Below are positions 13,301 to 23,551 of a stretch of 64,000 nucleotides of DNA, piece after piece. A program made the translations under genes and the position numbers. The stretch lies in assembly GCA_012845835.1 (NCBI GenBank), contig JABAKD010000016.1, positions 16,335,625 to 16,399,624 of the forward strand. The letters run 5' to 3'. The notes beneath the pieces are model-generated. The model did not search any database and was not told where the DNA came from. It was given only the letters and a program-made list of their open reading frames with translations. The first letter of the stretch is position 1. Each line of letters starts with the position of its first letter. The DNA is from Undaria pinnatifida (Eukaryota; Sar; Phaeophyceae; Laminariales; Alariaceae).

Positions 13301-15859
13301 TTAGGAGCGCACGCTCCTTGTTCAGTACCAGGGGGCGTACCTGCAGACCGTACCTGGTAGGGTGGTTTGTCGGATTTGACTCTCGTCTTTTCTCAGATTC
13401 AGTTTTGGATGAGAGTCATCCCACGGTACCGGTTGCATTTTTTAGCCAAAAAAAGGTATACCTTTCTGGCTGAGCTCCTCCATTGTGAAATTATCGGTTG
13501 GCATGACAATTTTACGTGTATCTCCGTTTCAGAACTACGGCAGTGCAGAATAAGTGTTGGTTTTGATCGGGTTGCGCGAACGAGAATGTTTTCGACGCCG
13601 TGCTTCGGATACGGTATTGAGCTCCTGATGTTATTAAGAGGAGCTCAGAAACTTCTGCGGCACTCCTATTAATAGCGTGTGGTGACTGATGAAGCAGAGA
13701 CTCCCCACGTGAGGAGCCTCAGAAGCGCATCTAGTTGGTGCTACCGCACAGTGGCATGGTTCAACGGCAACACTCCTCGCCCCTACACTAAGTTGGGGAA
13801 TACATACATGTGGATTAAGATTACCGAGTCAAACTGCGGAGTACATTTCGATTGATGTTACCGAATCTCTCGCAGTTTGTCGAGGCGTGTCTGTGAAGCA
13901 TCCGGTCTGTCCACGTCCGGCGCCATCCATCGCTCGGTGGTGTTGAGAGGCCAGTTCCCAAGGTTTTCCAGGCGGATATCCGGCATTCCCGATCGGGGGC
14001 GGAGGCTAAACTGTGACACATAAAAAAAACATTGCCAGAGATGTTCCATTGCAAAGACAAAATAACAATATCAGAGTCGCTCTAATAATCCCCCTATGCA
14101 TGCAAGCGGACCGAGGCCTGGGAGAGACGCATCAAAAGCGCGAAGAAAAACTGCTGGCGAAAAAACTCGACATTCAAGCTCACGAGTAGTATTGGGATCT
14201 CAACAAAACGTTTTTTTTGGGGGCGTGTAGGAGTCACATGTTATAAGCCTTAGTGTGGGTAAGCTATTGGTCAACCTTTTGCAAGTGGTCAAACAGACTA
14301 ATACCCCACTAATACCTTAACAAATGGCGTCGTCGACAGACCATGTTTTCTTTGGGTCGTGGGTTCAAATCCCGACATCCGCAATACTTCGAAGTAGTAA
14401 ATTTTTCAGACTTTGCCCATGTCGAACTTGAAAGATACTCTCCCCGGTATCCCCAGGAAATGAAACCGCTTGGATATATTGACAGGTCCGCCCGTATATC
14501 CGACCGACCTGCTATCCCGCCGTTTCAGGGGGGAAGAGTGTTAATAAGGCTTAGTTTTGGGTAAGATATTGGTTAACCTTTTGGAAGTGGTCAAACGGAC
14601 TAATACCCCATTAACATCCTTAACACATAGCTGCTTCTGCTTCATCGGCCCGTCTGCTGTTTCCGTTGCTTGATCAGGGTTGCGGCAGAGGGGGGGGTGC
14701 CTCCGTTCTTCACCACAAAATTTGAGCAACTCGCACAAATGACTCCCTACCTTATGGGGAAAAATAATATCTTCACGCGATTTTTTTTTGGCCCGGCATA
14801 GGTTGCGATTCGGTTGCGGATTCATATCGCGCAGTAAAAATAGCACGAGAGCCTGTGACCGCAAAGGGAACAGGTGGGGCACTCGCGCGAGGGGCCCCGA
14901 GCCACAAACAAAAAAAGGCCCACTGTACCCTTGGTCACTTATAGAATGGCGCGCTATAACGCAATTCCCATGAGGCCATGTTGTTGTTGTGTTCACATTA
15001 AACCGTTCTTTCTACCCAACGACATCAGTACACCCAGCGTCCGTGCTGATTCATCCTATAGAGATACAAATTAAGTGGTCACGGACGACTGTGAAACAGA
15101 GCAAACCACGCAGTCGCAATTCATTAAGGTAAAGCAAGTGGAATGCTCGCGTACCGGTTACGAGGACACAACAAAACAAGCCAGACCATAAAAAAAGAGC
15201 AAAAGAAAGGGAAAAATAAAAGAAAAAAAAGCTACGCCATCCGATAATGGGTAAAACCAACAACATGATGGAGAACATAAATCAACACCACCGAAGAGCA
15301 AAGCGTGAAAAAACGCATTCAACACCTTTCTCGTACAAGATCGCTGCAGGGGACACAAAAGGCAGTGCGCGGACGGTGCTAACCTCGGCAGAGCGGCACG
15401 ATCGAACAGGAGCCACGCGAAAACTACCCGTGTGCGGCCGAAGGGCAGGACGACGCGATCCTCCCAGGGAAGACGTAGCGAGAACCTATCGGCGCCGTTT
15501 GAACACGAGCAGCGACCGGGCTGTTAGATGTTTTAAGCATATACCAGGTGTTGGGGTATGCAAGAAGGGATGGAAATCCTATACTATTAATAGTGGTCTG
15601 TAAACCAGGTATCTATACGTTTCGTCTCCCCTCCCCCCCCCCTGCCCGCTGGGGCTGGTGTTCTCCTGCAACCCACATTTGAAAAGCCTCCGTAATTCTG
15701 CCGCTTCGATGTTGCGGCTGAGCCTGAACGCGGCGCCCAATCCATTTCGTTATTATCGCCAGTTAAACCCCCTCCCAGTTTCCCTTGGGCACTGACTGTG
15801 GACGTATTCCATGCGCGGAAAAGAACAGCCGACGACGCCACTCTCTGGAAGTCGGTAAA
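1382..15859 (-). CDS. Multi-exon gene with degenerate EF-hand, unknown function (partial, 3' end unresolved)
   Basis: I do not recognise this gene. Proposed minus-strand exons, in order: 15677-15859 (tentative), 13862-14010, 7452-7631, 5038-5233 (left edge could be 5020 or 5005), 2564-2732, 1382-1497. Each has AG acceptor and GT donor, and the reading phases chain correctly (0-0, 0-2, 2-2, 2-0, 0-1, 1-0), which random exon-like pieces would rarely do. Visible parts are a basic stretch leading into an acidic Glu/Ala/Pro linker (exon at 7.5 kb), a helical GC-rich segment (5.1 kb), and an EF-hand-like loop DDDKDRFIDVDY (2.6 kb) with acidic residues at positions 1, 3 and 5 but Arg for Gly at 6 and Tyr for Glu at 12, so calcium binding is doubtful. 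An acidic exon follows. Introns reach 6 kb and are packed with repeats. No start codon or stop is identified; the gene may run off the left edge. Confidence 0.55.
2027..2289. mobile_element. MITE family A, copy 1
   Basis: A 263-bp element with terminal inverted repeats: it begins ACGCGTGCTACGATAGAG and ends with the reverse complement CTCTATCGTAGCACGCGT. There is no coding capacity. It shares internal sequence (GGTCTTAAG, GGCCAT, TTTTCATCCGGTA) with other copies in the first 14 kb. Confidence 0.6.
3000..3370. repeat. 45-bp minisatellite, about 8 copies
   Basis: The tandem unit includes GGGATGCCTCCAAGGTTTCC and ACACATCGGACATATATACAG, with shortened units at both ends. The unit length is a multiple of three, so several frames on both strands are open throughout. 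That openness is a by-product of the period, not evidence of a gene. It lies between proposed exons of the EF-hand gene. Confidence 0.9.
3370..3490. repeat. Diverged repeat shared with 42460-42700
   Basis: Both sites follow an ACACATCGGACA-like motif with AGATCC, 'GATAGATCCCTGGTCTATA'-like text and a CCCGG/GAGCCG stretch. They are old copies of one dispersed repeat, each adjoining the minisatellite-type motif. Confidence 0.45.
3470..3600 (+). repeat. tRNA-like fragment, possible SINE head
   Basis: Contains GTAGGTTCGAGTCCCCC, a good pol III B-box, downstream of a tRNA-sized region. I cannot fold a full cloverleaf, so a tRNA-derived repeat is likelier than a functional tRNA gene. Confidence 0.3.
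4559..4812. mobile_element. MITE family A, copy 2
   Basis: Diverged copy of the element at 2027-2289 in the same orientation. Its ends are GTGGTACGATAAAGG and CCACCGTAGCACGTG, with the same central landmarks (CATCCGGTA, GAGGTCTTAAGCTCCCA). Confidence 0.55.
5890..6060. repeat. Short tandem repeats of about 55 bp
   Basis: Three to four imperfect copies of a unit containing ATGTTAGGAAA and CTTTTAGTTGGGTCGTC. Non-coding. Confidence 0.6.
6460..6727. mobile_element. MITE family A, copy 3
   Basis: Diverged copy of the same element with ends CGCTCTACGATGGAGGT and ACCTCTATCGAAGTATGCG. Further partial or rearranged relatives are at about 8225-8450, 9035-9345 (reverse), 9895-9975 and 10655-10860. Confidence 0.5.
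7116..7234. repeat. Partial LTR related to 8482-9030
   Basis: Matches the right end of the 549-bp LTR: CCTATACGCACACCTTCAA, GGCATGTGAAA, CCCATATCTT, AATAACATAAC. Confidence 0.55.
8482..9030. mobile_element. LTR of a retrotransposon (549 bp), with adjoining primer-binding-site complement
   Basis: It starts TGTATAATG and ends ATAACA. Immediately left, at 8465-8481, is TCCTGCCGACGACGCCA, which looks like a tRNA 3' end and is the reverse complement of the primer-binding site used by the TRIM-like elements. The retained site implies a minus-strand element with its internal region lost to the left. Homologous pieces lie at about 7116-7234 (partial, same orientation) and 23552-23965 (reverse). Confidence 0.6.
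9975..10352 (-). mobile_element. TRIM-like element, copy 1 (378 bp)
   Basis: Direct terminal repeats at 9975-10059 and 10267-10352 (about 85 bp, ends TGTTA...). Read on the minus strand, the primer-binding site is at 10248-10264, two bases inside the 5' terminal repeat, and the polypurine tract GGGGGAAAGAG (10060-10070 in reverse) abuts the 3' terminal repeat. There is no coding capacity. A T-arm-like hairpin with loop TTCAAAT is at 10214-10230. It sits in a large intron of the EF-hand gene. Confidence 0.75.
10326..10668. repeat. 25-bp satellite grown from a TRIM terminal-repeat end, about 13 copies
   Basis: The unit ACCCAAACTAAGCCTTACAA plus CACTT is exactly the last 25 bases of the terminal repeat at 10267-10352. 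The array runs rightward from that end, with G/A variation at one site (CTTGCCC or CTTACCC) and almost no other change, so the expansion is recent. Confidence 0.9.
10850..11737. repeat. 34-35-bp minisatellite, left block, about 26 copies
   Basis: The unit reads roughly AGTAGCRTGTGTCGCTGTCC then TCTACTGYACTATT. The copies are clearly diverged and were once continuous with 12143-12640. Confidence 0.9.
11742..12139. mobile_element. MITE (PIF/Harbinger-like) inserted in the minisatellite
   Basis: A 398-bp insertion with near-perfect inverted ends of about 42 bp (left GAGTTTTCTGAAAAATGGGA and on; right its reverse complement). It is flanked by TAA on both sides (11739-11741 and 12140-12142), matching the TWA target-site duplication of PIF/Harbinger elements. 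It has no transposase. Confidence 0.75.
12143..12640. repeat. 34-35-bp minisatellite, right block, about 14 copies
   Basis: Continuation of the array at 10850-11737 after the MITE insertion, with slightly more irregular units near its right end. Confidence 0.9.
13045..13305. mobile_element. Small inverted-repeat element (about 261 bp)
   Basis: The ends CCTAACGAAC and GTTCGTTAGG are perfect inverted repeats, extended imperfectly by AAAACAAAAC-like text. The interior is AT-rich with TGTCA and CCTGA motifs. A diverged relative lies at about 31593-31745 in an intron of the zinc-cluster gene. Confidence 0.5.
14239..14625 (+). mobile_element. TRIM-like element, copy 2 (387 bp)
   Basis: Same structure in the opposite orientation: terminal repeats 14239-14322 and 14539-14625, primer-binding site from 14325 (TGGCGTCGTCGACAGAC, diverged from copy 1), T-arm-like GTGGGTTCAAATCCC, and polypurine tract GGGGGGAAGAG at 14528-14538. 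No clear target-site duplication is visible. Confidence 0.75.
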
Positions 15860-16179
15860 CTGAGCGCTATCTCGTAGTAGGGCGAGGCTTGTCCGAGGTC
15901 GTTTCCGAGGAGGATGTCTAACGGAAGAGGTCACTCTAGAAGGACCCGCCAGTGAGCCTTTGTAGTAAGTAGGCCGTGGTAAGGTTCGTGTTTTTTTCGA
16001 GATTCCTGGTGGTTGCTGGTCTTGGTCGGCGATTGGTGCTGTTGGAGTAGAAGCGGAGATGTTGCCTCGATGCTTTCGTAACGATGTTGGAAGGTTGTTG
16101 CCGCTGTGGGTTTTCCTCTGCGTGAAGGTCGGAGGGAGCGTGCCCGCTGGTATCGAGAAAAGGGATCGTTCACGACGCG

Positions 16180-17220
16180 ATGAATGTGTTAGTGGTGGTT
16201 GGTGCGTGATGTAGTGTGTGTTGTACGTATGTTGTGCTTTCTCTCCCCATTGTCATTCTAGAGAGACACATATTCGGCACTATTACATACCAAGTACGAA
16301 GTATGTACAAGTCCTGTGGTTCACAGACTGATAAAGTGAAAACCGAACTCATCGCAAACGAATCGAGGTATCAGATCACGGTACCACAGGTACGTACCCA
16401 CATGAAGTGTGTAGAGCGCACTACAACAATGACTCTAGCAGCAGTCATCACCGGCTTCAGCTATCACATTAGTCTAGACTAGACTATAGCTTATTTATGC
16501 GCAGTATGATAGGGTTAGACTAAGCATCATAAAACGCGAGATATAATTCGCTCGTCTCTGTCACCTACGATTCATACGCCGTTGATTGACATACACGTAG
16601 ATACGAGTTGTACTGCTGTAGTTTGAATCATGAGAATTGCAGCGAGCAGCAGCATGAAAATCGAGAATGCGAGCACATACAAATACGATGCGCTGGGGTT
16701 CTGCGATACAGACAGCTGGCAGAATGTCCCTGTGGGGTGCTTCGTGCATGGCAGCAAGCAAAAGCATGCAACACCAGCACGTAAAGAAAGACTTACAGGG
16801 TGCTTCTCCGTCGCTTCCATCCCACACCGAGTACTTGCTCCTTCCCCTCTCGTCTTTTAGGCGGGACGCACATTCCGCCTGGTGGTGGATGGCCGACAAA
16901 AATGATTTGGGTCGCCGTTGATCTACGACGTCTACATCTTGTTGACGAGCATTGTCGGCAGGTGGGTGCGACTGCTGCTGTGGTAATTCCTTGTTGCTGT
17001 TGCTGCCCCCGATCATAATAGGGTTGCTCCTGCCATGCCGGCGGCCATCTGCGGACGTGTCGAAAGACGTGTGATATGCCAGGTATGGCAAACAGCAGGC
17101 GTTTGTATGATTCCGGTCTATTTTGTCAACGACGATGTTAAAGAACCAAGATTTTTTTGACAGGGCCTGTAGGGGTGGTCCCGGGTTAGTACTACAGCTG
17201 TGCCTTGGTCAGATGACAAT
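16180..17220. other. Intergenic, no supported gene
   Basis: Separates the EF-hand gene from the deaminase cassette. Open frames on both strands (for example 16572-16820 minus, with a hydrophobic stretch) lack splice or family support. The 5' end of the minus-strand gene could lie here. Confidence 0.4.
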
Positions 17221-17223
17221 GCC

Positions 17224-18630
17224 CGCACTAAAGTGAGACGCCGAGATATCTGGGGACAGTTCGGCACAGTACTCTGTAGACCGAGGTCGTGCCAAGCATT
17301 TTTCAACGCACTAAACTGGGGGGACGCGCACTAAAGGACACAGCACTAAAGCGGGACGACAACTGCACCACGAAAATAGCCGGCCTGATGTCGTCGTCGC
17401 CGTCGTCGTTGTCGTGGTCATTGAAAAAACTAAAGAACGGTTTCATTTTGAGGAGTTCCACACCATCGCAGGCGTTCTAAGGACTGTCTGACCCTCCTCA
17501 AGTCTGACCGCTTCCCTATAAACATAATCTCCGTTGTCGTCGAATCCTCGCTACCCACCAACCTGTCCCGTCACGCCCTGAAGCAAATCAAGCAGCCAGA
17601 CATATCTGCGCTTCGCAATTGCTCGGCTTCCATTCGTCGCTGTCTTGCTCCCCTGGGAAAACAGCACAAGCAAAAAGCACAACACAAGCAACAAGCACAC
17701 AAGCTTTTTTCTGCTCTCTTTTGGAACACAAACCAAGAAGATGGCGCGCTTCGACGACCAGCAGGACTGCTGCCTCGGCGCCGAGGCCTCCTCCTCCTCC
17801 TCCTCCTCCTCCTCCTCGAGGATGTCTGGCTTCAGTCCGGACTTCGTCCTACCGAGGCTCTTTGACTCCCTCGGCCTTGTCGCCAACCCTAAGCTCTTCG
17901 GCGAGGCCCAAGCGATAGCCCTCCGACGGGTGGGGGCGGGACAGGGCGAAAGAGGGGATCAACCTTGTTCCAAAGAATAAAGCAGTCAGCCGCCGCGGCG
18001 CCGGGTATAACCACCTCACGATAGTTTGCCGTACCGGCCAAGTCATCGCCTGGGGCTTCAACCAAGCTCCGCGCAGGGGCCCGTCCGCCAGCGTTCACTC
18101 CGAGGTGAACGCTCTGAGGGCCCTGTTCAACCACCTCAAGAGTGGGCGGGGTGGGAGGTCGCCCCGGCGTGGGGGGTCGGCGCGGCACCACGAGGATGGG
18201 TTCGATCTCGTCAATGTCCGCTTTACTTTCGACTCGCTCCGCATTTCGAAGCCGTGCAGGCGGTGCTGGCTGTTTCTGACGAAGCATTTGTGGCGGTTCC
18301 GACGCGTGATGTACACTACCTCGGACGGGATCGTCATCTGCATGTCGGCGGACGAGTTCGCCGCTGACCCTCCCGACCACATCAGCAAGGGCCATCGCCT
18401 CGACTACTACAAGAAGAAAACGTGCGAGTCGGGTACCTGTCCTTACGAATCGTGCACCTGCTCGAGGGCCTGATCTCTAAAGCGGGTACCTGGTGTAAGC
18501 AGCCGTGGGGCGCGCGTTGGTACCCTTTAGTGCGAGGCCCCAGTTTAGTGCGTTAAAATGCCAGGTACCTCATGTTGTGGCCCCTGGTTAGTGCGGTAAC
18601 CTTGAGTGCGGGACCCCAGCTTAGTGCGGT
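17224..18630. mobile_element. Candidate inverted-repeat element carrying the deaminase gene
   Basis: Copies of a CGCACTAAA motif lie left of the deaminase (17224, 17307, 17326, 17341) and their reverse complements TTTAGTGCG or TTAGTGCG lie right of it (about 18526, 18543, 18590, 18620). The best pair, 17305-17337 and 18524-18554, shares 17 identical bases, a short unmatched spacer, then 11 identical bases, in inverted orientation. Clustered subterminal repeats containing CACTA resemble those of CACTA (En/Spm) DNA transposons, but no transposase and no clear target-site duplication is seen. A non-autonomous element or a captured-gene cassette is inferred. Confidence 0.45.
17741..18473 (+). pseudogene. 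Cytidine/deoxycytidylate deaminase-fold protein, reading frame broken once
   Basis: The start is ATG 17741, followed by a serine run; this frame continues to a TAA at 17978-17980. The second frame is open from 17919 to TGA 18473 and carries the zinc-dependent deaminase signature: HSE near 18096 (zinc His and catalytic Glu), then KPCRRC near 18255 (PCxxC zinc cysteines), with the alternating strand-helix pattern between them. The C-terminus is Cys- and Lys-rich. The family deaminates cytosine-containing nucleotides, nucleosides or nucleic acids; the substrate cannot be told from sequence. The N-terminal part and the domain are in frames offset by one base, so an indel lies between 17919 and 17980, near a G-rich run. 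It may be a true frameshift, a sequencing error, or an unrecognised tiny intron. No convincing intron is seen, unlike neighbouring genes, which suggests retroposition or transfer. It is flanked by inverted repeats. Confidence 0.65.
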
Positions 18631-18639
18631 GAAAATCAC

Positions 18640-21600
18640 TTGCGGCGAACTCGCCCTACAGCGACATAGTACCGCACTCTTCCGGGTTAGTCTGGTGCCT
18701 GGTAACATATCGGCGTATATTTGCTGCAGTGTACGACGGGCACAAACTTGTGCTTGCTTTTTTGCTTGGCTGGCTGTTGCTGGTTGGTTCTGTGTGGTGC
18801 GCTTTTGTTTTCACGACTGTATGATAGTGGCAAACTCAGATTGATGCGGTGGGCGGGGAAAGGGATGGGGGAACATACATAAACGCGTGTTACATCTGGT
18901 ACGACTGTACTACAAAACTGGTTGTTGAATGACGGGGGGGGGGAGGGACGGAGGGAGAGACGCGGAGGAGCAGCAAGGCAAGGAGTGGGGGAGAGGAAAG
19001 GAATGAGGCGGAGTTGGTACCCGTGTCGGTGTTGTTACCGGTGTTGGTGTCAGGGTGGGTAAGGGTGGTGGCGGTGGTGGTGGTGGTGGTGGTAACGGTG
19101 GTGTGATGGTGGTGGCAGTGGTGGCGGTGATGATGAATGTTGGTGACGGCTGTGACAGCTGTGGTGGAGGTAGCAGCGGGCGACGCCTCGGGCGGAGCGG
19201 TGTTCTAACATCGTGGGAGAGTGAGCGGGAGGTGAAGGGGTTGGGGGGGGGGGCGCTGATGGACGAAGGCCCGATTTTTGTGTCAAAACATATCGAGGCC
19301 GTAGCGGCCGTTTCCTTCCATGCCTAGAATTGGGGATGGGGAGATGTGGGTGAGGAGTGGAATGGGGAGGTGGACCGAAAAGCGGAGGAGGAAGGGGGGA
19401 GAGGAGGAAGAGAAGGAGGGCACTAAGAGAACAGTCAACAGCACTATGTGCGAGTGGACGAGGTGGAGAGGGGCGAGGAGATGGAGGGGGGGGGGGGAGG
19501 AGGAGGAGAAGGAGGAGGAGGGCGGGGAGGCTGAGAAAGAGAAGGGGGATTGAGGTGGAGGGGCAGCGGGAGGAACTACTACGCGCGACCCGGATTTAAG
19601 GTCGCTTTGTCGTGGTTAAGAGAAAGCCTAAAAGTTTGGCATTCAGAGCGCCCCCCGGGTGCTTGTCGCTGCTGCTGCTGCTGCTGCTACTACCGCTGCT
19701 ACTGCTACTACTGCTGCTGCTGTTACTGCTGTTACTGCTGCTACTGCTACTTCTTCCGCTACTGCCGCTTCTTCTGGCGCTATGGTCGATGCTGCCGCAG
19801 AGGGGGGAGGCTAAAGGGGGGGGGGGGGGGGGGGGGCTGCGTACCGCAAGTTCAATGATAAGAGCAATGGAGTTGCTGGTGAGAGACGGCTTCCATTCTA
19901 ACCTGTGTGGTGTGCGTTCACGGTAAGGGGTGGGGGTGGGGGCACGTAAGGGGCGCGCATCTCTTTCTTGAGTGCTACGCGCACGCGAATTTTGCTTTGG
20001 TCTTACGAAAGTGGTGGCGACAGCCAAAAAGGAGCTGCCACGTATATACGACGAATAAAGCAGCAGCCGCACGTACTTGAAGTTGAAGCACGAAAACAAG
20101 AAAAAAGTGTACTCGTATGCCATTGGTTGGTTGGTTGATCTTACGTTGGTTGATTCACCCTTGGTTGATGCTGGCACGAGGTGACGCTAGCCGATACACG
20201 AAGGGCGGTGGCGGGCTCCGAGACTCTAGAAGTAAGAGGATAATAACGATGACCCGAGCTCGTCGCGTACGGTCTTTTCGTGTTACCCGGTTTGATACCT
20301 GGTACATTATTTGTGTGAGTGTAGGTAGCCTGGGGGGAGAAAGAAACGTTCGAGCGGAGGTGTTGTTCCATCGGTTTGATGCGTGTGTCGGAGGGCGAGC
20401 GGGAGGGCGGCATCCACTTTTTTGTTTGTAGCAGTCGGTGGGCGTTGTGCTCCAAAGTTCTTTGCATTACGGTGGGCCGAAATCATGGATTAATAGATGG
20501 ATGGGTGGATAGATGGATTGATGGGTGTTTGTTCCGCCCGTCCCGCTATCGTGGGTGCTTCCGCTGTGTCTTCTGCCATGTGCATGTTTTTTTTTTAACA
20601 TTTGGCGACTGTCGGCAACGGCCGTGTTTGGGGGGATGGGTGGCAGAAAGGGGCGTGAACGCGGAGGGATTCCGAAAAGTAGGCGACCGACCGACCAACC
20701 GATTGATCGGTCTACTCACCCACCGACCTGTGTACTCACCGAGTTCTACCGCCAACGTTTAGCTCGGAGGAGGGGTCTTGCGCGCGATTTGTTTATTCCT
20801 CCATGCCAGTCTGTTCGGAAAATATAAGGACCATTTTCGTTATTAATATAGCTATCAAACGGTGCTTACATTTACGGACAGTGATATGTTGTAGTACTCT
20901 GGTTGAGTGGGCGATGAACATTGTTGCTGAATTAGTGCTTTCGCGTTTTGTTTTTGTCTGTTGTGGTGATTGTGGAGTGAATGAGTGAGGTGGGTAGCTG
21001 GGTGCGTGGGTGGCCTGACAAGAGTGTCTGTTCGAGCCCCTGCTGCTGCCGCTGTTAAGTGCTGCGGTTCGTACGGCTGTCTGAGTGAGTGAAACTTTTT
21101 TTTTTCGTGTTTTTTCCTCTTCTCTCTTCCTCTCCCTCACTTTCTCGTGCGTGTAATGTGTACCGTGCTCACACCTCGTGCTGCATCGGTGCTGCTCTTT
21201 TTTGCGTGTTTTCTTTTTTTTTTTCTTCGTCTGGAGTATGCCGAACGCTTTGCCAATGACTGGCGGGCGGGCCGGAGTGGGACGTAGATTCGTTGTGGTG
21301 TTTGTTGCGATGATGCCCTTACGAGTTTCGCGGGGGTGGAGGGGTAAGGGGGCAGTCATTGTCCCGCGCGTACACTCTTCTTGTCACGCAGTAACGCAGT
21401 AGTACAGCAGCAGTAAGTTGAAGAAGGCAACATGATTGGGTGGGGGTGTTGTGGCGTGGGGTGGCGTGGGGTGGGGTGGGCTGTGGCTGTAGTGTTTTGT
21501 ATATTTCTTTGTATGTATTTTGGGCCATGGAGACTCATTCGGATGGATGCTTGTTGTGTCTAGTCTCTTTTTCTCTTTTGACATGTTGTCGACGGAGCTC

Positions 21601-22500
21601 TGTCTATGAATAAAGTGAATATATACGCTGTTTCTGGAACATTTATTTAGGATTGTTTCGGGTGGTTCGCCGACGGTACCTTGCGTGCCATTTTTTTTTC
21701 GAGAAGTTGTTTTGCTGGCTGTGTGGCCCACCCTCGATATGCTGCTACCGGCCCGTGATTATGGTCAGCGCGGGTTCAGGGTGCTTGGTGGGCCCTCCCA
21801 GCGGTGACTTATATACCCAGCGTCAGTTTGGAGGGCTCAGGTCTAGGTGGGATGAGGTCTATGTGGTGTCAGGGTGCCAGGTGCAAGTTAGTGTGTGTTC
21901 GTGTGGTGAACAATTAAACAAGTCGAAATATAAGTAGTTGACCAATAAAGGGGTTTCTCGAATACCAGGTATGTGGTAAGCTCTACTGGTTTCGCCCGTG
22001 CTTCACGCGTCATGATCGCGCTCACCCTATATTTCCAATGCACCCCCACCCCCACTTCAATATGTGTCGGGACGCTCGTCGCCTCGTTGTAGCGTAGGCA
22101 TTGGGACGACCACTGCCGCCACTGCCGCCGCAGCCGCAGCTTGTTTTGCCCTGCGTGCCTACCGCATGATGCTTCCTGATGGTTGTTGTCGGTTGCTCTC
22201 CGCCGCTGTCTCCGCTCAGTCAGGTCCAGATTCAATGCTAGCGTGTTCGTGCCTTGCTCTCCAGCGTCCACTATTTTCAGATTTTTCCCTTGCGACAGGG
22301 TTTCACCGCCCTTCGGAAAGAGTGTTTGATCACCATTTTTTTTCGTGTCTTATCGTTGTGCAGTTTTCCGGGAAACACCCCTAGCTCCAGAACACCTCGC
22401 CGCTAGTCGACTCGAGTGTCGGTGCGAACTTTTACCCAATCGAAACAAAAACCTCTTGGGAAACAGTTCGCGGTCTCGAACCCTCCGCGCATAGTCTATG
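18640..22500. other. Intergenic, simple-repeat rich
   Basis: No convincing exon. It contains GGT-rich DNA at 19050-19250, purine-rich GGAGGA at 19320-19560, a CTG/CTA trinucleotide tract at 19670-19780, a long poly(dG) at about 19816-19835, and pyrimidine tracts near 21090-21230. Long open frames here follow the trinucleotide periodicity. Confidence 0.5.
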
Positions 22501-22974
22501 AGGCACACTGGGGAATAGGACGCTAACACATATCGTTGGCGCTGCGATGTGTTTGGTAACCCTTTTCAGAGTGTTTATCACTTGAGGTGTTTTATCATCC
22601 TTCATGAGATTCTAAATTATATTCTTGAGAGCATTTTATCGAAGACGCAACGTGGTTTTACACAAGGAAAGGGCTACATCAAGAAACACATCTCTGTTCT
22701 ATGCCTCAAGAAAGGTATCCAACCGTTTTGTTGGAGCAAACCGTCACTCCCTGGACGTTCTATCGGACATTTTTAGAGCTTCGCCACCGTTTCTTTCGAA
22801 TTTCCGAAGTTTGTTAGGGTTATCTCTAGCAGAAAGTCCAAATCTGTCCGTCGGCACAATCAAAATATGTCCGTCTGATCAAAGTACTGGAATAAACACT
22901 GCAAGCCCTTTAATCAAATACATTGCAGACGTACGTAAGCTGCAGCAATTATCACGGTTGTACGTGAACGATTT

Positions 22975-23215
22975 GATTTTTTCGCGGATAGTCGCGGTTA
23001 TGTCCGTGGCAAGCTGCGGCGCTCCACGGACATTGCCGCGGCTATCCGCGGTCTGCCACAGCAATCCGCGGATAGTGCCGCGGATTGCCACGGACATGTA
23101 CACGGTTATGTCCACGGCAATGTCCGCGGCAGTACCCGTGGCAGTACCCGCGGCTGTCGGCGGCACTGTCCACGGCAAGTCCGCGGCCATGTCGACTATC
23201 CTGCCTTCGACCCCA
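22975..23215. repeat. GCCGCGGACA-type dodecamer array, block 1
   Basis: Imperfect 12-bp units built on the CCGCGG palindrome with ACA or ACAT(T) linkers, in mixed orientation. This creates many hairpins and open frames of Ala/Met/Thr repeats. Confidence 0.75.
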
Positions 23216-23551
23216 GCGTTTTGGCATTTTTTTTTTTGCCCGGATTTTCCCGTTTTCCCTTTTATGCTACCTTTGGTCCCATTTCCCTCGTTAATCTGCG
23301 GAACGTGATAGCTCTCGCGCCTGTCGATCCCGCCATTCGCTGGGGTGTTATGTAGCCCGTTTCCTGTCTTCCGTTCTCCGTTTGTGGTTTTCTGCTTTAG
23401 CATTTTTCTTGAGGCTTCATAGCCTCGCAGGGTAGAGGCGTGGGAGTAGGTTTTGAAGAGCCGCATCGTGGAGTCATGTTCTAGACCGTGGAACCGGTGC
23501 TTCCCCGACCCTTCCATATTTCTGCAGAGACGGCTCATCAGGGTGGGCTAG

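Noticed and set aside
19550-20177. Cys/Leu/Ser-repeat ORFs around the CTG tract
   Set aside because: Trinucleotide repeat artefacts present in all frames of both strands.
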